DNA from: Candidatus Bartonella washoeensis Sb944nv
GTDB taxonomy: Bacteria; Pseudomonadota; Alphaproteobacteria; Rhizobiales; Rhizobiaceae
Reading direction: 5' to 3'
Assembly: GCF_000278135.1 (NCBI RefSeq)
Contig: NZ_JH725022.1
Span: 8,186 to 72,185, forward strand
Length of the DNA stretch: 64,000 nucleotides
The notes beneath the pieces were generated by a model. The model saw only the letters and a list, made by a program, of their open reading frames with translations, ran no database searches and was not told where the DNA came from. Positions 41,006 through 52,036 of this stretch are shown here, one piece after another. A program made the position numbers and the translations under genes. Each line of letters starts with the position of its first letter. The first letter of the stretch is position 1.

Positions 41006-41032
41006 TTACTCTTTAATGATAATAATTAAGTC

Positions 41033-42358
41033 TTAACGATTGGCTTTCTCAAATTCACGTAAAAGTTTATTACCACGTTTAATGGTTTCATCTAATCCAT
41101 CTTTTGGTGTTTTTGAGCCACTAAGAACAGCTTCTAATTCTTGATCAAGAATAGAACGAATTTGCGGCATATTTCCAAATCTTATACCCTTTGAGTTAAC
41201 AGTTGGTTGGTTGAGAGTGATCTGTTTAATAGCAATATCTGCACCAACATTTTTATCGTAATAACGTTGTTCTTTGCTCAATTCGTAAGCAGCTTTGGTG
41301 ATTGGAAGGTAACCTGTTGTTTGATGCCATTTAGCTTGATTATCTGCTTTTGAGAGAAACTTAAGGAAAGCAGCTGCACCTGCATATTCTTCAGGAGTAT
41401 GACCGTTCAAAGCCCAAATAGAGGCACCACCAATAATTGAGTTTTGTGGCGCACCTTCTACATCATCATAGTAGGGCAGCATACCAAATCCAACATTAAA
41501 TTGAGCCTCGGAAACGATACCAGCACGCGATCCTGAAGATTGCATAAAGATTGCACAATTTTGTGTCATAAACATTGGTGTTGCATCTAATGCGCCGGCA
41601 GGACCACCATAGCGGAAAATACCTTGATCAGACCATTTTTTAAGGTCGGTCCACATACGCACTTGCAAAGGCCCATTAAAGGTAAGCTCTGAATCAAGAC
41701 CACTAAACCCATTTTCTTTAGTCCCAAAAGGAATATTGTGCAAAGCTGAAAAATTCTCTACGCCAATCCATTGAGATGCATAAGCCATCGTGAAACCACA
41801 GGTCGCAGCTTTAGTTTCAAGAATTTTTTTGGAGAAATTTTCGACATCTTGCCATGTTTTTGGTGGTTGTTCTGGATCAAGTCCTGCTTTCTTAAAAATA
41901 TCTTTATTATAATAAAGGATTGGTGTTGAAGCGTTGAATGGCATAGACAACATTCGTCCCTGAACATCCGAGTAATAACCACTTATAGCAGGCAAATAAT
42001 CTGCAGAATTGAATTCTTGTTTTGTATCAGTCATAAGTTGATAAATAGGATAAACAGCACTTTTTGCAGCCATCATGGTTCCAGTGCCGACTTCATAGAT
42101 TTGGGCGAGAACCGGTTGTTGCTTTCCACGAAATGCCGAAATGAGTGAAACCATGCCTTCTTCATATTCACCACGAAATGAAGGAACAACTTTGTACTGA
42201 GATTGACTAGCATTAAAGTCGTTAATAAGATTTTCAGTTTGTTTTCCTAGCTCGCCGCTCATAGAATGCCAAAAGCTGATTTTTGTTTGCGCAAAAACAA
42301 CTGTTGTCACGCTGATAGCAGCGATAAATGCTGCTATAGACAGATAAAAACGACTCAT
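41033..42358 (-). CDS. ugpB: sn-Glycerol-3-phosphate-binding periplasmic protein
   Basis: A 441-residue solute-binding protein with a clear signal peptide (cleavage after V-V-F-A, residue 23). The mature chain begins Q-T-K-I-S-F-W-H-S-M-S-G and has the cluster B (maltose-binding-like) layout with P-F-N-A-S-T-P-I-L-Y-Y-N-K. It captures glycerol-3-phosphate or glycerophosphodiesters for UgpAEC. It is first in the operon and precedes an intra-operon hairpin. GGAAAGGGTGAG upstream is a good ribosome binding site. I looked for a Pho box in the promoter region and saw none. Confidence 0.95.
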   Translation of the reverse strand: MSRFYLSIAAFIAAISVTTVVFAQTKISFWHSMSGELGKQTENLINDFNASQSQYKVVPSFRGEYEEGMVSLISAFRGKQQPVLAQIYEVGTGTMMAAKSAVYPIYQLMTDTKQEFNSADYLPAISGYYSDVQGRMLSMPFNASTPILYYNKDIFKKAGLDPEQPPKTWQDVENFSKKILETKAATCGFTMAYASQWIGVENFSALHNIPFGTKENGFSGLDSELTFNGPLQVRMWTDLKKWSDQGIFRYGGPAGALDATPMFMTQNCAIFMQSSGSRAGIVSEAQFNVGFGMLPYYDDVEGAPQNSIIGGASIWALNGHTPEEYAGAAAFLKFLSKADNQAKWHQTTGYLPITKAAYELSKEQRYYDKNVGADIAIKQITLNQPTVNSKGIRFGNMPQIRSILDQELEAVLSGSKTPKDGLDETIKRGNKLLREFEKANR

Positions 42359-42927
42359 AGCTCACCCTTTCCGAAGTGATGAAGTACAGATTTCCCATAG
42401 ATTTATAATATTACACATGAACATGCCGTGATGGCTTTATTCCAGAAATATGCTACTTCATTTAAACAGGAACCACCAAAAGGTCAAACGAATTTGTTTA
42501 AACTTATTAGTTTTTCCTTTGTAATAGCTATCGTGTATTGACAAGGTCACTGTCGGATAAAAAACTGAGAGGGTACAAATAAGAAACACAGTGGGAAAGC
42601 TTAAAGGAAAAACAGTAAATATTATAATTAGGGCAGTGCAGTATTCGTATTTACTATTCACAGGATATAAATATTGATTTATAACGACAATTAACCATTT
42701 TTGTATTGAAACATCTTTTCCTATTGCAACCCTTCTTAAATATTGAATCAATCACAATCATTCCCTTGCGCGTCGCAAATGGGATTGTGGATAAAAATCG
42801 TTTTAGAAAGAAGTAAATATGTCTTTTATGAACTTTCGCAATGCAAGAGTGTTAGCAAAATTGCGAGTTGGTAAAGAGCATGATGGTGCCCTCTTATAAA
42901 AGAGTGTCATTTTATAAATGATAAGTC
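42359..42927. other. Spacer upstream of ugpB and downstream of the metal-binding protein gene
   Basis: About 570 bases. It contains an imperfect hairpin at 42753-42789 (CACAAT...ATTGTG outer stem, CCC-TT-GCG/CGC-AA-GGG inner stem). A 97-codon minus frame at 42458-42751 is judged spurious. The ugp promoter should lie at the low-coordinate end. Confidence 0.45.
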
Positions 42928-43851
42928 TTAATGCTTTGTTATCGCGTCGATGATCGTCTTAACGTTATGTTCCATCATATCGAGATAAGTTGCAGCAGGG
43001 CCATTTTCATCTGATAATGCATCGGAATAGAGTGTTCCACCAATTTTTAAACCTGTTTCTTTTGAAATCTGTTCTATGAGACGAGGATTAGAGATATTTT
43101 CAACAAACAGTGCAGCTGCTTTATTCGTTTTAATTTGTTTGATAAGTTTGACTACATCTGCTGCGGTGGCTTCAGCTTCTGTTGAAGTACTTTGGGGTGC
43201 AAGTATGGTGAAGCCATATTCCTGAGCAAAATAGCCAAAGGCGTCATGAGATGTGATAATAATACGCTTATCTTCCGGGAGAGTAGCAATCTGTTCTGTG
43301 ATCATTGTCTGCATTTCATTAAGTTTTTGGATATAGGCATTGGCATTTTTGCTGTAGCTTGCACAGAATCGTTGATCGATTTTACACAAAGCATTAGCGA
43401 TATTTTTAACGTAAATCACGACATTAGGGATAGTTTGCCAAGCATGTGGATCGATACTGCTGTGATGATGGTGTTCAACACTGTGTTCGTTATTTTTAAT
43501 TTCGAGAGGAGAAATGTTGGTGCTAACTTCAACAAGAAGTGCTTTTGTGCCGCTTGCTGTAATGAGTCGATCGATAAAACCTTCTAAATGAAGCCCATTG
43601 ATGAAAATAATATGAGCATTTTTAAGAGCTTTAACGTCATGGGGAGTGGGTTCATAAATGTGAGTATTAGCATTGGGACCGACAAAAGTGGTCATAGAAA
43701 TACGGTCGCCTCCTACGTTTTTTATTAAATCTGCAAGAATAGAAAAGCTTGCGACAACTCTGAGCTTATTATGTGCAGAAGCAAAAAATGGGGAAAAGCC
43801 AAGCAACAAGAAAGCTCCAAGCAAAACAAATTGTTGAAAAAATTTAGGCAC
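42928..43851 (-). CDS. Zn/Mn ABC transporter, periplasmic binding protein (cluster A-I)
   Basis: A 307-residue exported metal-binding protein with a signal peptide (cleavage after F-F-A-S-A). The four metal ligands of the family can be assigned to H in N-T-H-I-Y-E-P, H in D-P-H-A-W-Q, H in S-H-D-A-F-G-Y-F and D in S-D-A-L-S. A short His-rich loop (V-E-H-H-H-H-S-S) precedes the second ligand, as in zinc-binding members. The start is GTG 43851 with AAGGA upstream. It is the third gene after an ATPase and a permease; that order resembles the alphaproteobacterial AztABC zinc system, though manganese cannot be excluded. Confidence 0.9.
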   Translation of the reverse strand: MPKFFQQFVLLGAFLLLGFSPFFASAHNKLRVVASFSILADLIKNVGGDRISMTTFVGPNANTHIYEPTPHDVKALKNAHIIFINGLHLEGFIDRLITASGTKALLVEVSTNISPLEIKNNEHSVEHHHHSSIDPHAWQTIPNVVIYVKNIANALCKIDQRFCASYSKNANAYIQKLNEMQTMITEQIATLPEDKRIIITSHDAFGYFAQEYGFTILAPQSTSTEAEATAADVVKLIKQIKTNKAAALFVENISNPRLIEQISKETGLKIGGTLYSDALSDENGPAATYLDMMEHNVKTIIDAITKH

Positions 43852-43860
43852 GTTATTTCC

Positions 43861-44733
43861 TTAAGGTGAGGGGGAAGTATAAAAAAGATGGGGAAACCAT
43901 GCCACAATAAAACCACGTGGACTTATAAAGCAGGAAAGAAGATAAATAACCCCTGCGACAATGATGATAGCTGGACCAGAGGGTAGTGACAGATGAAAAG
44001 AAAGCAGTAAACCGCATGTGCTGGCAATAATTCCCAAAAAGGTGGAGAGTATGCAAATAGGGACAAGACGAGAAAGCCAAACACGAGCTGTAATTGCTGG
44101 AATCATCATGATGCCGACAGAAAGCAATGTCCCTAGTGACTGGAAACCGCCAACCAGATTTAACACCACAAGTCCAAGCAATGCTATATGAACATATTTG
44201 CTTAAGGGAGAGAGTGCTTTAAAAAAGAGGGGGTCAAAGCTTTCTACAACGAGCGCACGCCACAATACGCATAGACTGCACACCGTAATCAGCATTATAA
44301 TCGTGATTAGCCAAAGAGCTTGTGTGTCAAGTGCAAGTACTGAGCCAAATAAGAGATGAAGTAGGTCAATCTTTGAATCTTTAAGCGAGATAATAATGAT
44401 GCCTGATGCTAGCGCAATAAGATAAAAGACTGTCATTGATGCATCTTCTTTTTGGACGCTATTTCGTGAAATCAAGGCAGTTGCTACCGCAACAATGATG
44501 CCAGCTAAGATTCCGCCAAGTGTCATAGATATGAGGGAAAAGCCACAAAGGAAAAAAGCAGTTGCAACACCAGGAAGAATAGCGTGAGATATAGCATCTC
44601 CTGTTAGACTCATTCCGCGTAGCATCAAAAATACCCCGACGGGACAGGCACTGATGGACAAAAGAATCGAACCGATTAAGGCGCTTTGCATAAAATGGAA
44701 ATCAACGAAGGGTGCAAGAAAAAATGCGTACAC
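43861..44733 (-). CDS. Zn/Mn ABC transporter permease
   Basis: A 290-residue ABC-3 family permease with about eight hydrophobic segments. The G-D-A-I-S-H-A-I-L-P-G motif in the second helix region, the hallmark of metal-type permeases, is present. The start is GTG 44733, three bases after the ATPase stop; the gene ends nine bases before the binding protein. Together the three genes form one importer. Confidence 0.92.
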   Translation of the reverse strand: MYAFFLAPFVDFHFMQSALIGSILLSISACPVGVFLMLRGMSLTGDAISHAILPGVATAFFLCGFSLISMTLGGILAGIIVAVATALISRNSVQKEDASMTVFYLIALASGIIIISLKDSKIDLLHLLFGSVLALDTQALWLITIIMLITVCSLCVLWRALVVESFDPLFFKALSPLSKYVHIALLGLVVLNLVGGFQSLGTLLSVGIMMIPAITARVWLSRLVPICILSTFLGIIASTCGLLLSFHLSLPSGPAIIIVAGVIYLLSCFISPRGFIVAWFPHLFYTSPSP

Positions 44734-44736
44734 GTA

Positions 44737-45477
44737 TTACGATCCAATATTGATAGGAAGACATTGTTTTTGCGCGCTGATATGAAAAGAGTTAGATATG
44801 AGAGGTAGCATAACATGATGAATTTTGTCTTTGAAAAACTGTGTTGTTTCACCATAAAAGGCGTTTTGTTCCTGAATTTGAATCATTTGAGGAAAATGTT
44901 TTTGCACAATGAGGGGATTATGGAGTGCTGTAAGAATTGTTCGGCCTTGTTGTTGCCAATGAGTGATTAAAGCCAGAAGGTCTTTTTGAGTATTGCGATC
45001 GACACCATTGAAAGGTTCATCGAGTAAGATAATATCAGCATCTTGTACAATGATACGCGCGAAAAGCGCGCGTTGTAATTGTCCTCCCGATAGAGCGTCA
45101 AGTGATCTGGTTGCGAGTTTTGAGAGCCCAACCATTTCAAGTGCATTCTGAATCTTATATTGATAAGGGCGCTGGCTTTTCCATAATCCACAGAAAGACC
45201 ACAATCCTGTTTTGATGAGTGCTTCTACATCAATTGGAAATGTTCGATCGATGTCACATTGCTGAGGAAGATAAGCAATACGATTTTTCTTTGGTTTTGT
45301 AATTTTACCACTCATAGGTTTAATGAAGCCAGCAATGGCTTTAAGCAGTGTAGATTTTCCAGAACCATTGTCACCTGTTATAGCAACTAAAGAGCCTGCC
45401 AACAGTTTTGCTGAAAAGCTCTTTATTGCTATTTTGTTCATATAGCCTAATGTTGCACTGTCGAAATGCAGTCCCAT
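44737..45477 (-). CDS. Zn/Mn ABC transporter ATP-binding protein
   Basis: A 246-residue ATPase with Walker A G-D-N-G-S-G-K-S-T, signature L-S-G-G-Q-L-Q-R-A and Walker B I-I-L-L-D-E-P-F. It is the first gene of the minus-strand metal-transport operon. Two AT-rich palindromic elements resembling Zur boxes lie 41 and 69 bases upstream of the ATG. Confidence 0.93.
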   Translation of the reverse strand: MGLHFDSATLGYMNKIAIKSFSAKLLAGSLVAITGDNGSGKSTLLKAIAGFIKPMSGKITKPKKNRIAYLPQQCDIDRTFPIDVEALIKTGLWSFCGLWKSQRPYQYKIQNALEMVGLSKLATRSLDALSGGQLQRALFARIIVQDADIILLDEPFNGVDRNTQKDLLALITHWQQQGRTILTALHNPLIVQKHFPQMIQIQEQNAFYGETTQFFKDKIHHVMLPLISNSFHISAQKQCLPINIGS

Positions 45478-45517
45478 AATCTCATACCATCGTTGATTAT
45501 TTTACTTCAAATAGTTA

Positions 45518-45560
45518 TGTTATATAATTACATTTGTCAATAAAATGTTATATTATTAAT
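45518..45560 (-). promoter_or_regulatory. Two Zur-box-like elements upstream of the metal transporter
   Basis: TGTTATATAATTACA (45518-45532) and TGTTATATTATTAAT (45546-45560) are imperfect palindromes close to the alphaproteobacterial Zur consensus of the type GTTATaatATAAC. They are 28 bases apart, just upstream of the operon. Binding by Zur is inferred; no zur gene is in this window, but a Fur-family gene is at 52037. Confidence 0.4.
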
Positions 45561-45626
45561 TGTTTTGGAAGTTGAGTATTTGGGTGGGAAGATCGTGGAA
45601 AATTCAAAATAATGGTTGAATTTTCC

Positions 45627-45663
45627 TTGACGAAACAGAGAGTGTGTATACTATATATAGTAT
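45627..45663 (+). promoter_or_regulatory. nrdHIEF promoter region with NrdR box
   Basis: ATACTATATATAGTAT (45648-45663) is a perfect 16-base palindrome matching the NrdR consensus ACACWATATATWGTGT at 14 of 16 positions, with symmetric differences. TTGACG at 45627-45632 stands 18-19 bases before the CTATAT/TATATA at 45651-45657, so the palindrome covers the likely -10. I see no convincing second box at the usual spacing. The nrdH start is about 510 bases downstream. Confidence 0.7.
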
Positions 45664-45921
45664 CAAAATGATTGATGATTCTAAATAAGCACAAGTGAGG
45701 GTGCAGTGTGTTTCGTTTGGTATCTAAGTTATTTCCATAATGTCAAAAGGTTTATTGAATAAGAAGAGAGCAGTGTTTTTGCTGAAATCTCTTTAGGAGA
45801 ATTTCCTTTCGTTTTTGTGAGTTGATTTTTGTCATAAAAGAGTAAAGCTAAAGTATTGAGGAGCGGCTGCTGGAGGCGTTTTAGGGGTCGTTAGTTTTTT
45901 AGGCAGCAGGAGGGAATTATA

Positions 45922-46023
45922 GTGCAAACAAAAGGTTGTTTTATAACTGGCGGATTTTACAATTTAGGTTGTAGAGGAATCATTTGTTCTCGTTATAATT
46001 TATTTGATGAGGGTTTCTGTTGA
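45922..46023 (+). CDS. Possible cysteine-containing leader peptide (33 aa) in the nrd leader
   Basis: A GTG frame of 33 codons follows an unusually strong ribosome binding site, AGGAGGG (45908-45914), with seven bases of spacing. The peptide has cysteines at 6, 17, 22 and 33 and contains T-G-G-F-Y-N-L-G. It ends 150 bases before nrdH. I do not recognise it. Its position between an NrdR-type promoter and a terminator-like hairpin suggests a regulatory leader, but it could be chance. Confidence 0.35.
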   Translation: MQTKGCFITGGFYNLGCRGIICSRYNLFDEGFC

Positions 46024-46121
46024 GTTCAGAAAGCTATATATTAATTTGAACGAGAGTATAGCCATACGTGTTTGCGTACGATTGCTGTTTTTTGTTATTC
46101 TTGAGTATCTATAAACATGTC

Positions 46122-46152
46122 AAAATTAACTCTTTTAGGGTTGATTTTTTTT
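46122..46152 (+). terminator. Terminator-like hairpin 22 bases before nrdH
   Basis: ATTAACTC (46125-46132) pairs with GGGTTGAT (46138-46145), including two G-U pairs, around a TTTTA loop; flanking A and T bases extend the stem. Eight consecutive T (46145-46152) follow. It has intrinsic-terminator form but lies inside the nrd leader, suggesting attenuation. Confidence 0.5.
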
Positions 46153-46174
46153 CGAATTGTGAAAGTTAAAGAAA

Positions 46175-46399
46175 ATGCCGATCACTATTTATAGCAAACC
46201 AGCTTGCGTCCAATGTGATGCTACCCGCCGTGCCTTTGATGCTAAAGGTATTAATTATCGTGTTGTAGATATTTCCCGTGATGAACAAGCATACAATTTT
46301 GTTCAATCCTTGGGGTATCGTCAGGTTCCTGTAGTCGTTTGTGGTGAAAATCATTGGTCTGGTTTTAGACCAGATATGATTAGTGGTCTTTGTGTTTAA
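46175..46399 (+). CDS. nrdH: Glutaredoxin-like protein NrdH
   Basis: A 74-residue thioredoxin-fold electron donor for class Ib ribonucleotide reductase. The redox motif is C-V-Q-C (residues 11-14), and W-S-G-F-R-P near the C-terminus is the NrdH hallmark for thioredoxin-reductase use. It is first in nrdHIEF; its stop overlaps the nrdI ATG by one base. Confidence 0.96.
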   Translation: MPITIYSKPACVQCDATRRAFDAKGINYRVVDISRDEQAYNFVQSLGYRQVPVVVCGENHWSGFRPDMISGLCV

Positions 46400-46797
46400 T
46401 GGGACTTATTGTTTATTATTCGAGTGCAACGGGTAATACTGAACATTTTGTCTCTCAACTTGGTCAACGACTCTTCAAAATTGATAAAAAAAAGCCGTCT
46501 GTGTTAGTTGATGAACCTTATGTGTTGGCCGTTCCTACCTATGCAGATGGGGAAGGGAGAATGGCTGTGCCGAAAGCAGTTATTCGTTTTCTCAATGTAA
46601 GTGAGAACCGCAAATTAATTCGTGGTGTCATTGGTGGAGGGAATCGTAATTTCGGTCGCTATTATAATTTAGCGAGCAAGATCATTGCTGAAAAATGTTT
46701 TGTACCTTGCCTTTATCGTTTTGAGCTGCGTGGAACGGATGAAGACGTTATTTGTGTAAAGAAGGGATTGGAAAGATTTTGGAAACAGTTGGTATAG
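46399..46797 (+). CDS. nrdI: Flavodoxin-like NrdI
   Basis: A 132-residue flavoprotein that supplies the oxidant for building the Mn(III)2-tyrosyl radical in NrdF. The FMN loop is Y-S-S-A-T-G-N-T-E, and [10 protein letters not shown] is the second flavin-binding stretch. The start is ATG 46399, sharing one base with the nrdH stop. The end overlaps nrdE. Confidence 0.95.
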   Translation: MGLIVYYSSATGNTEHFVSQLGQRLFKIDKKKPSVLVDEPYVLAVPTYADGEGRMAVPKAVIRFLNVSENRKLIRGVIGGGNRNFGRYYNLASKIIAEKCFVPCLYRFELRGTDEDVICVKKGLERFWKQLV

Positions 46798-48929
46798 AAC
46801 AATCGCAGAAATCGGATCAGATCACGGATTATCATGCGCTGAATGCAATGCTTAATCTTTATGATGAAAATGGTCATATTCAATTTGATATGGATCGGCT
46901 TGCTACACGGCAGTATTTTCTCCAGCATGTTAATCAAAATACGGTTTTTTTTCATAATCTTAAGGAAAAAATAGACTACTTGATAGAAGAAGGTTATTAT
47001 GAAAAAGCTTTGTTTGAGCTTTATGACTTTTCTTTTATCAAGAGGCTTTTTAAACGCGCTTACGCATTTAAGTTTCGCTTTCCTACTTTTTTGGGCGCAT
47101 TTAAGTATTATACCAGCTATACATTGAAGACTTTTGATGGGAAGCGCTATCTTGAGCGTTATGAGGATCGTATTTGCCTTGTGGCTTTATATTTAGCTCA
47201 GGGGAATAAGGCTCTTGCTGAGAGTTTTGTAGATGAAATTATTACAGGACGCTTTCAACCTGCGACACCGACGTTTTTGAATGCAGGAAAAAAACAACGT
47301 GGCGAATTAGTATCATGCTTTTTGTTGCGGGTTGAAGACAATATGGAATCGATAGGTCGTTCGATCAATTCAGCTTTACAGCTTTCAAAACGTGGGGGAG
47401 GTGTAGCGCTGTGTTTGACAAATTTGCGGGAAGCAGGGGCACCGATCAAGAAAATAGAAAACCAATCTTCAGGTGTATTACCTGTCATGAAACTCTTAGA
47501 AGATTCTTTTTCTTATGCTAATCAACTTGGTGCACGTCAAGGTGCTGGTGCTGTTTATTTGCATGCACATCATTTAGATATTATGAAATTTTTGGATACA
47601 AAGCGCGAGAATGCTGATGAAAAGGTCAGAATTAAAACTCTGTCGCTTGGTGTGGTTATTCCTGATATTACTTTTGAGCTTGCACGTAATAATGAGGATA
47701 TGTACCTATTCTCATCTTATGATATTGAGCACGTCACAGGAAAGCCTTTTAGCGATATTTCTTTAACAGAGCATTATCGATCTTTTGTTGATAACGCAAA
47801 GATTCGTAAAAAGAAAATAAGTGCACGTATCTTTTTCCAGACATTAGCAGAAATTCAATTTGAATCGGGTTATCCCTATATTTTGTTTGAGGATACCGCC
47901 AACCGAGCTAATCCAATAGCTGGACGTATCAGCATGAGCAATTTATGTTCGGAAATTTTGCAGGTGAGTGAGCCGAGTGAACTAGAAACAGATTTAACTT
48001 ATCGTACTGTTGGGAGTGATATATCCTGTAATCTTGGTTCCATGAATATTGCAAAAGCAATGGAAAGTGATGATTTTGGGCGGACGGTAGAAACTGCTGT
48101 TCGTGCTCTTACTGCTGTTTCCGATATGAGCGATATTGCTTGTGTGCCTTCTATTTCGAAAGGCAATTCTGAAAGCCATGCGATTGGTTTGGGACAAATG
48201 AATTTGCATGGTTTTTTAGCACGTGAACAGATTTATTATGGATCCCCAGAAGCGATTGATTTCACTAATATCTATTTTTATACCGTGACGTATCATGCAA
48301 TACGTGCTTCCAATTTGATCGCACGTGAACGTCAAAAAATGTTTGTAGGATTTGAAAAATCTGCTTACGCAGATGGCAGTTTTTTTACTAAATATATTGA
48401 GAAGGAATGGAAACCGCAGTTTGCGCTTGTACAAGAACTTTTTGCACGTAATAATATCGTTATACCGGACCACAAGGATTGGCAAGAACTCAAGAAATCA
48501 GTTATTGAGTATGGGCTTTATAATCGGAATCTTCAGGCAGTGCCGCCTACGGGTTCTATTTCCTATATTAATCATGCGACATCTTCTATTCATCCGATTG
48601 CTTCAAAGATTGAGATTCGCAAAGAAGGCAAAATTGGACGCGTTTATTATCCTGCTCCTTATATGGATAATACAAATTTGAATTTCTATCAGGATGCTTA
48701 TGAGATTGGTCCTGAAAAAATTATTGATACTTATGCCGCTGCTACACAGCATGTTGACCAAGGTCTTTCACTAACATTATTTTTTCCTGATACGGCCACC
48801 ACGCGTGATATTAATCGCGCGCAAATTTATGCTTGGAAAAAAGGCATAAAGAGTATTTATTATGTACGATTGCGCCAAGTAGCGTTGAGTGGGACAGAGG
48901 TGGATGGCTGTGTTTCGTGTAGTCTGTAG
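46779..48929 (+). CDS. nrdE: Class Ib ribonucleotide reductase, alpha subunit
   Basis: The catalytic subunit, about 716 residues, reducing ribonucleoside diphosphates. It lacks the N-terminal ATP cone, as class Ib enzymes do. Visible are [17 protein letters not shown] (first active-site cysteine), N-L-C-S-E-I (thiyl radical cysteine) and the C-terminal redox tail G-C-V-S-C-S. The start is unclear because no ATG lies before the conserved D-Y-H-A-L-N. TTG 46779, with AAGGG about ten bases upstream, gives a length like E. coli NrdE; TTG 46752 is the alternative. Confidence 0.95.
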   Translation: METVGIEQSQKSDQITDYHALNAMLNLYDENGHIQFDMDRLATRQYFLQHVNQNTVFFHNLKEKIDYLIEEGYYEKALFELYDFSFIKRLFKRAYAFKFRFPTFLGAFKYYTSYTLKTFDGKRYLERYEDRICLVALYLAQGNKALAESFVDEIITGRFQPATPTFLNAGKKQRGELVSCFLLRVEDNMESIGRSINSALQLSKRGGGVALCLTNLREAGAPIKKIENQSSGVLPVMKLLEDSFSYANQLGARQGAGAVYLHAHHLDIMKFLDTKRENADEKVRIKTLSLGVVIPDITFELARNNEDMYLFSSYDIEHVTGKPFSDISLTEHYRSFVDNAKIRKKKISARIFFQTLAEIQFESGYPYILFEDTANRANPIAGRISMSNLCSEILQVSEPSELETDLTYRTVGSDISCNLGSMNIAKAMESDDFGRTVETAVRALTAVSDMSDIACVPSISKGNSESHAIGLGQMNLHGFLAREQIYYGSPEAIDFTNIYFYTVTYHAIRASNLIARERQKMFVGFEKSAYADGSFFTKYIEKEWKPQFALVQELFARNNIVIPDHKDWQELKKSVIEYGLYNRNLQAVPPTGSISYINHATSSIHPIASKIEIRKEGKIGRVYYPAPYMDNTNLNFYQDAYEIGPEKIIDTYAAATQHVDQGLSLTLFFPDTATTRDINRAQIYAWKKGIKSIYYVRLRQVALSGTEVDGCVSCSL

Positions 48930-50775
<1,846 letters not shown>

Positions 50776-50779
<4 letters not shown>

Positions 50780-51855
50780 CCATTATCAGCCATTTCAGTA
50801 AGAAGTGTAGTTTGGTAATCGGATATGAGTGCATGGATAAGCTCATTAAGATCTCCTTCTAGGATGCGGTCGAGTTTATACAGCGTGAGATTAATACGAT
50901 GATCAGTAACACGTCCTTGTGGGAAATTATAGGTGCGAATACGTTCAGAACGATCACCAGAGCCCACTTGGTTTTTACGGGATGCAGAGCGTTCACGCTC
51001 CGCTTGTTGCCTTTCTATATCAAATAAGCGTGCACGTAAAATTTGGAGCGCACGTGCTCGGTTTTGATGTTGTGATTTTTCTGCTTGCACGACCATAATT
51101 CCTGTTGGAATATGGGTAATACGAACAGCTGAATCGGTTGTATTGACATGCTGTCCTCCTGCTCCAGATGCACGCATTGTATCGATGCGAATATCTTCTG
51201 GTCGAATTTCAATGTCAATTTCTTCGGCTTCTGGAAGAACTGCGACGGTGGCAGCGGATGTATGGATACGCCCCCCTGTCTCTGTTTCAGGGATGCGTTG
51301 CACGCGATGGACACCTGATTCAAACTTCAGTTTAGAAAATACACCTTTTCCTGAAATGGTCGCAATAATTTCTTTATATCCGCCAACTTCACCCTCACTA
51401 AGGGAAACGACTTCAACTTTCCAATTATGCGTATTGGCATAACGTTCATACATGCGGAAAAGATCACCAGCAAAAAGCGCTGCTTCTGATCCGCCTGTCC
51501 CTGCTCGAATTTCAATAATGGCACTTTTTTCATCAGCAACATCTTTGGGCAAAAGAAGAATTTGAAGTTCTTGCTCAAGCTGTTCAATTTTTTGCCATAA
51601 TAATGGCAATTCTTCTTGAGCAAGATTACGCATCTCCACATCTGTTAATTTGTCATTGATGATAGTTTCCAGCTCTGTAATATCTACGTAGAGAGCATTT
51701 AATGTTCTTATGGAACTAACAATTGGTTGCAATTCTGCGTATTCAGAAGCTAGTTTTACATATGTTTCAGCATTGGGGTTTTCAGCCATTTGGCTTTCAA
51801 TTATTTCAAAGCGCTTTTCAAGCTGTCTCATACGATCTTGTGGCAAAGAAACCAT
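50776..51855 (-). CDS. prfA: Peptide chain release factor 1
   Basis: Recognises UAA and UAG and releases the nascent chain. 359 residues. The codon-recognition P-x-T element appears as P-E-T in R-I-P-E-T-E-T, and the catalytic G-A-G-G-Q-H-V-N is intact. It lies immediately upstream of prmC, its modifying enzyme. Confidence 0.97.
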
Positions 51856-52036
51856 GACAATATTGGCCTAATTTATTAATAATACTAACGATTGATTGCT
51901 TTATAGCATCCTATAAAAAGGGGTAATAAAGCAGAAAAACTTTCTTGCCAATGAAAACTATAAGTTATTAAGGTGAACTTATATAAAAACTTATTTTTAT
52001 GAAGAGCTTTTTGGCTATATGTATGAAATTACTAAT

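Larger units (their letters stand above)
45664..46174 (+). other. Long nrdHIEF leader
   Basis: About 510 bases between the NrdR-box promoter and nrdH. It contains a possible 33-codon ORF (45922-46023), a hairpin just after it (GCTATA 46033-46038 with TATAGC 46057-46062), and a terminator-like hairpin at 46122-46152. No cobalamin riboswitch elements were recognised. Confidence 0.5.

Noticed and set aside
42359-42460. Pho box search upstream of ugpB
   Set aside because: ugp genes are often PhoB-controlled, but no pair of CTGTCAT-like repeats was found.
42458-42751. 97-codon minus-strand frame upstream of ugpB
   Set aside because: No ribosome binding site, no family resemblance, overlaps the expected promoter area.
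42819-42899. 26-codon ORF after a hairpin near 42753-42789
   Set aside because: AAGAAG upstream is weak and the frame is too short to judge without conservation data.
45664-46174. Cobalamin riboswitch in the nrd leader
   Set aside because: No B12-box or matching conserved core was seen, and class Ib enzymes do not use cobalamin.
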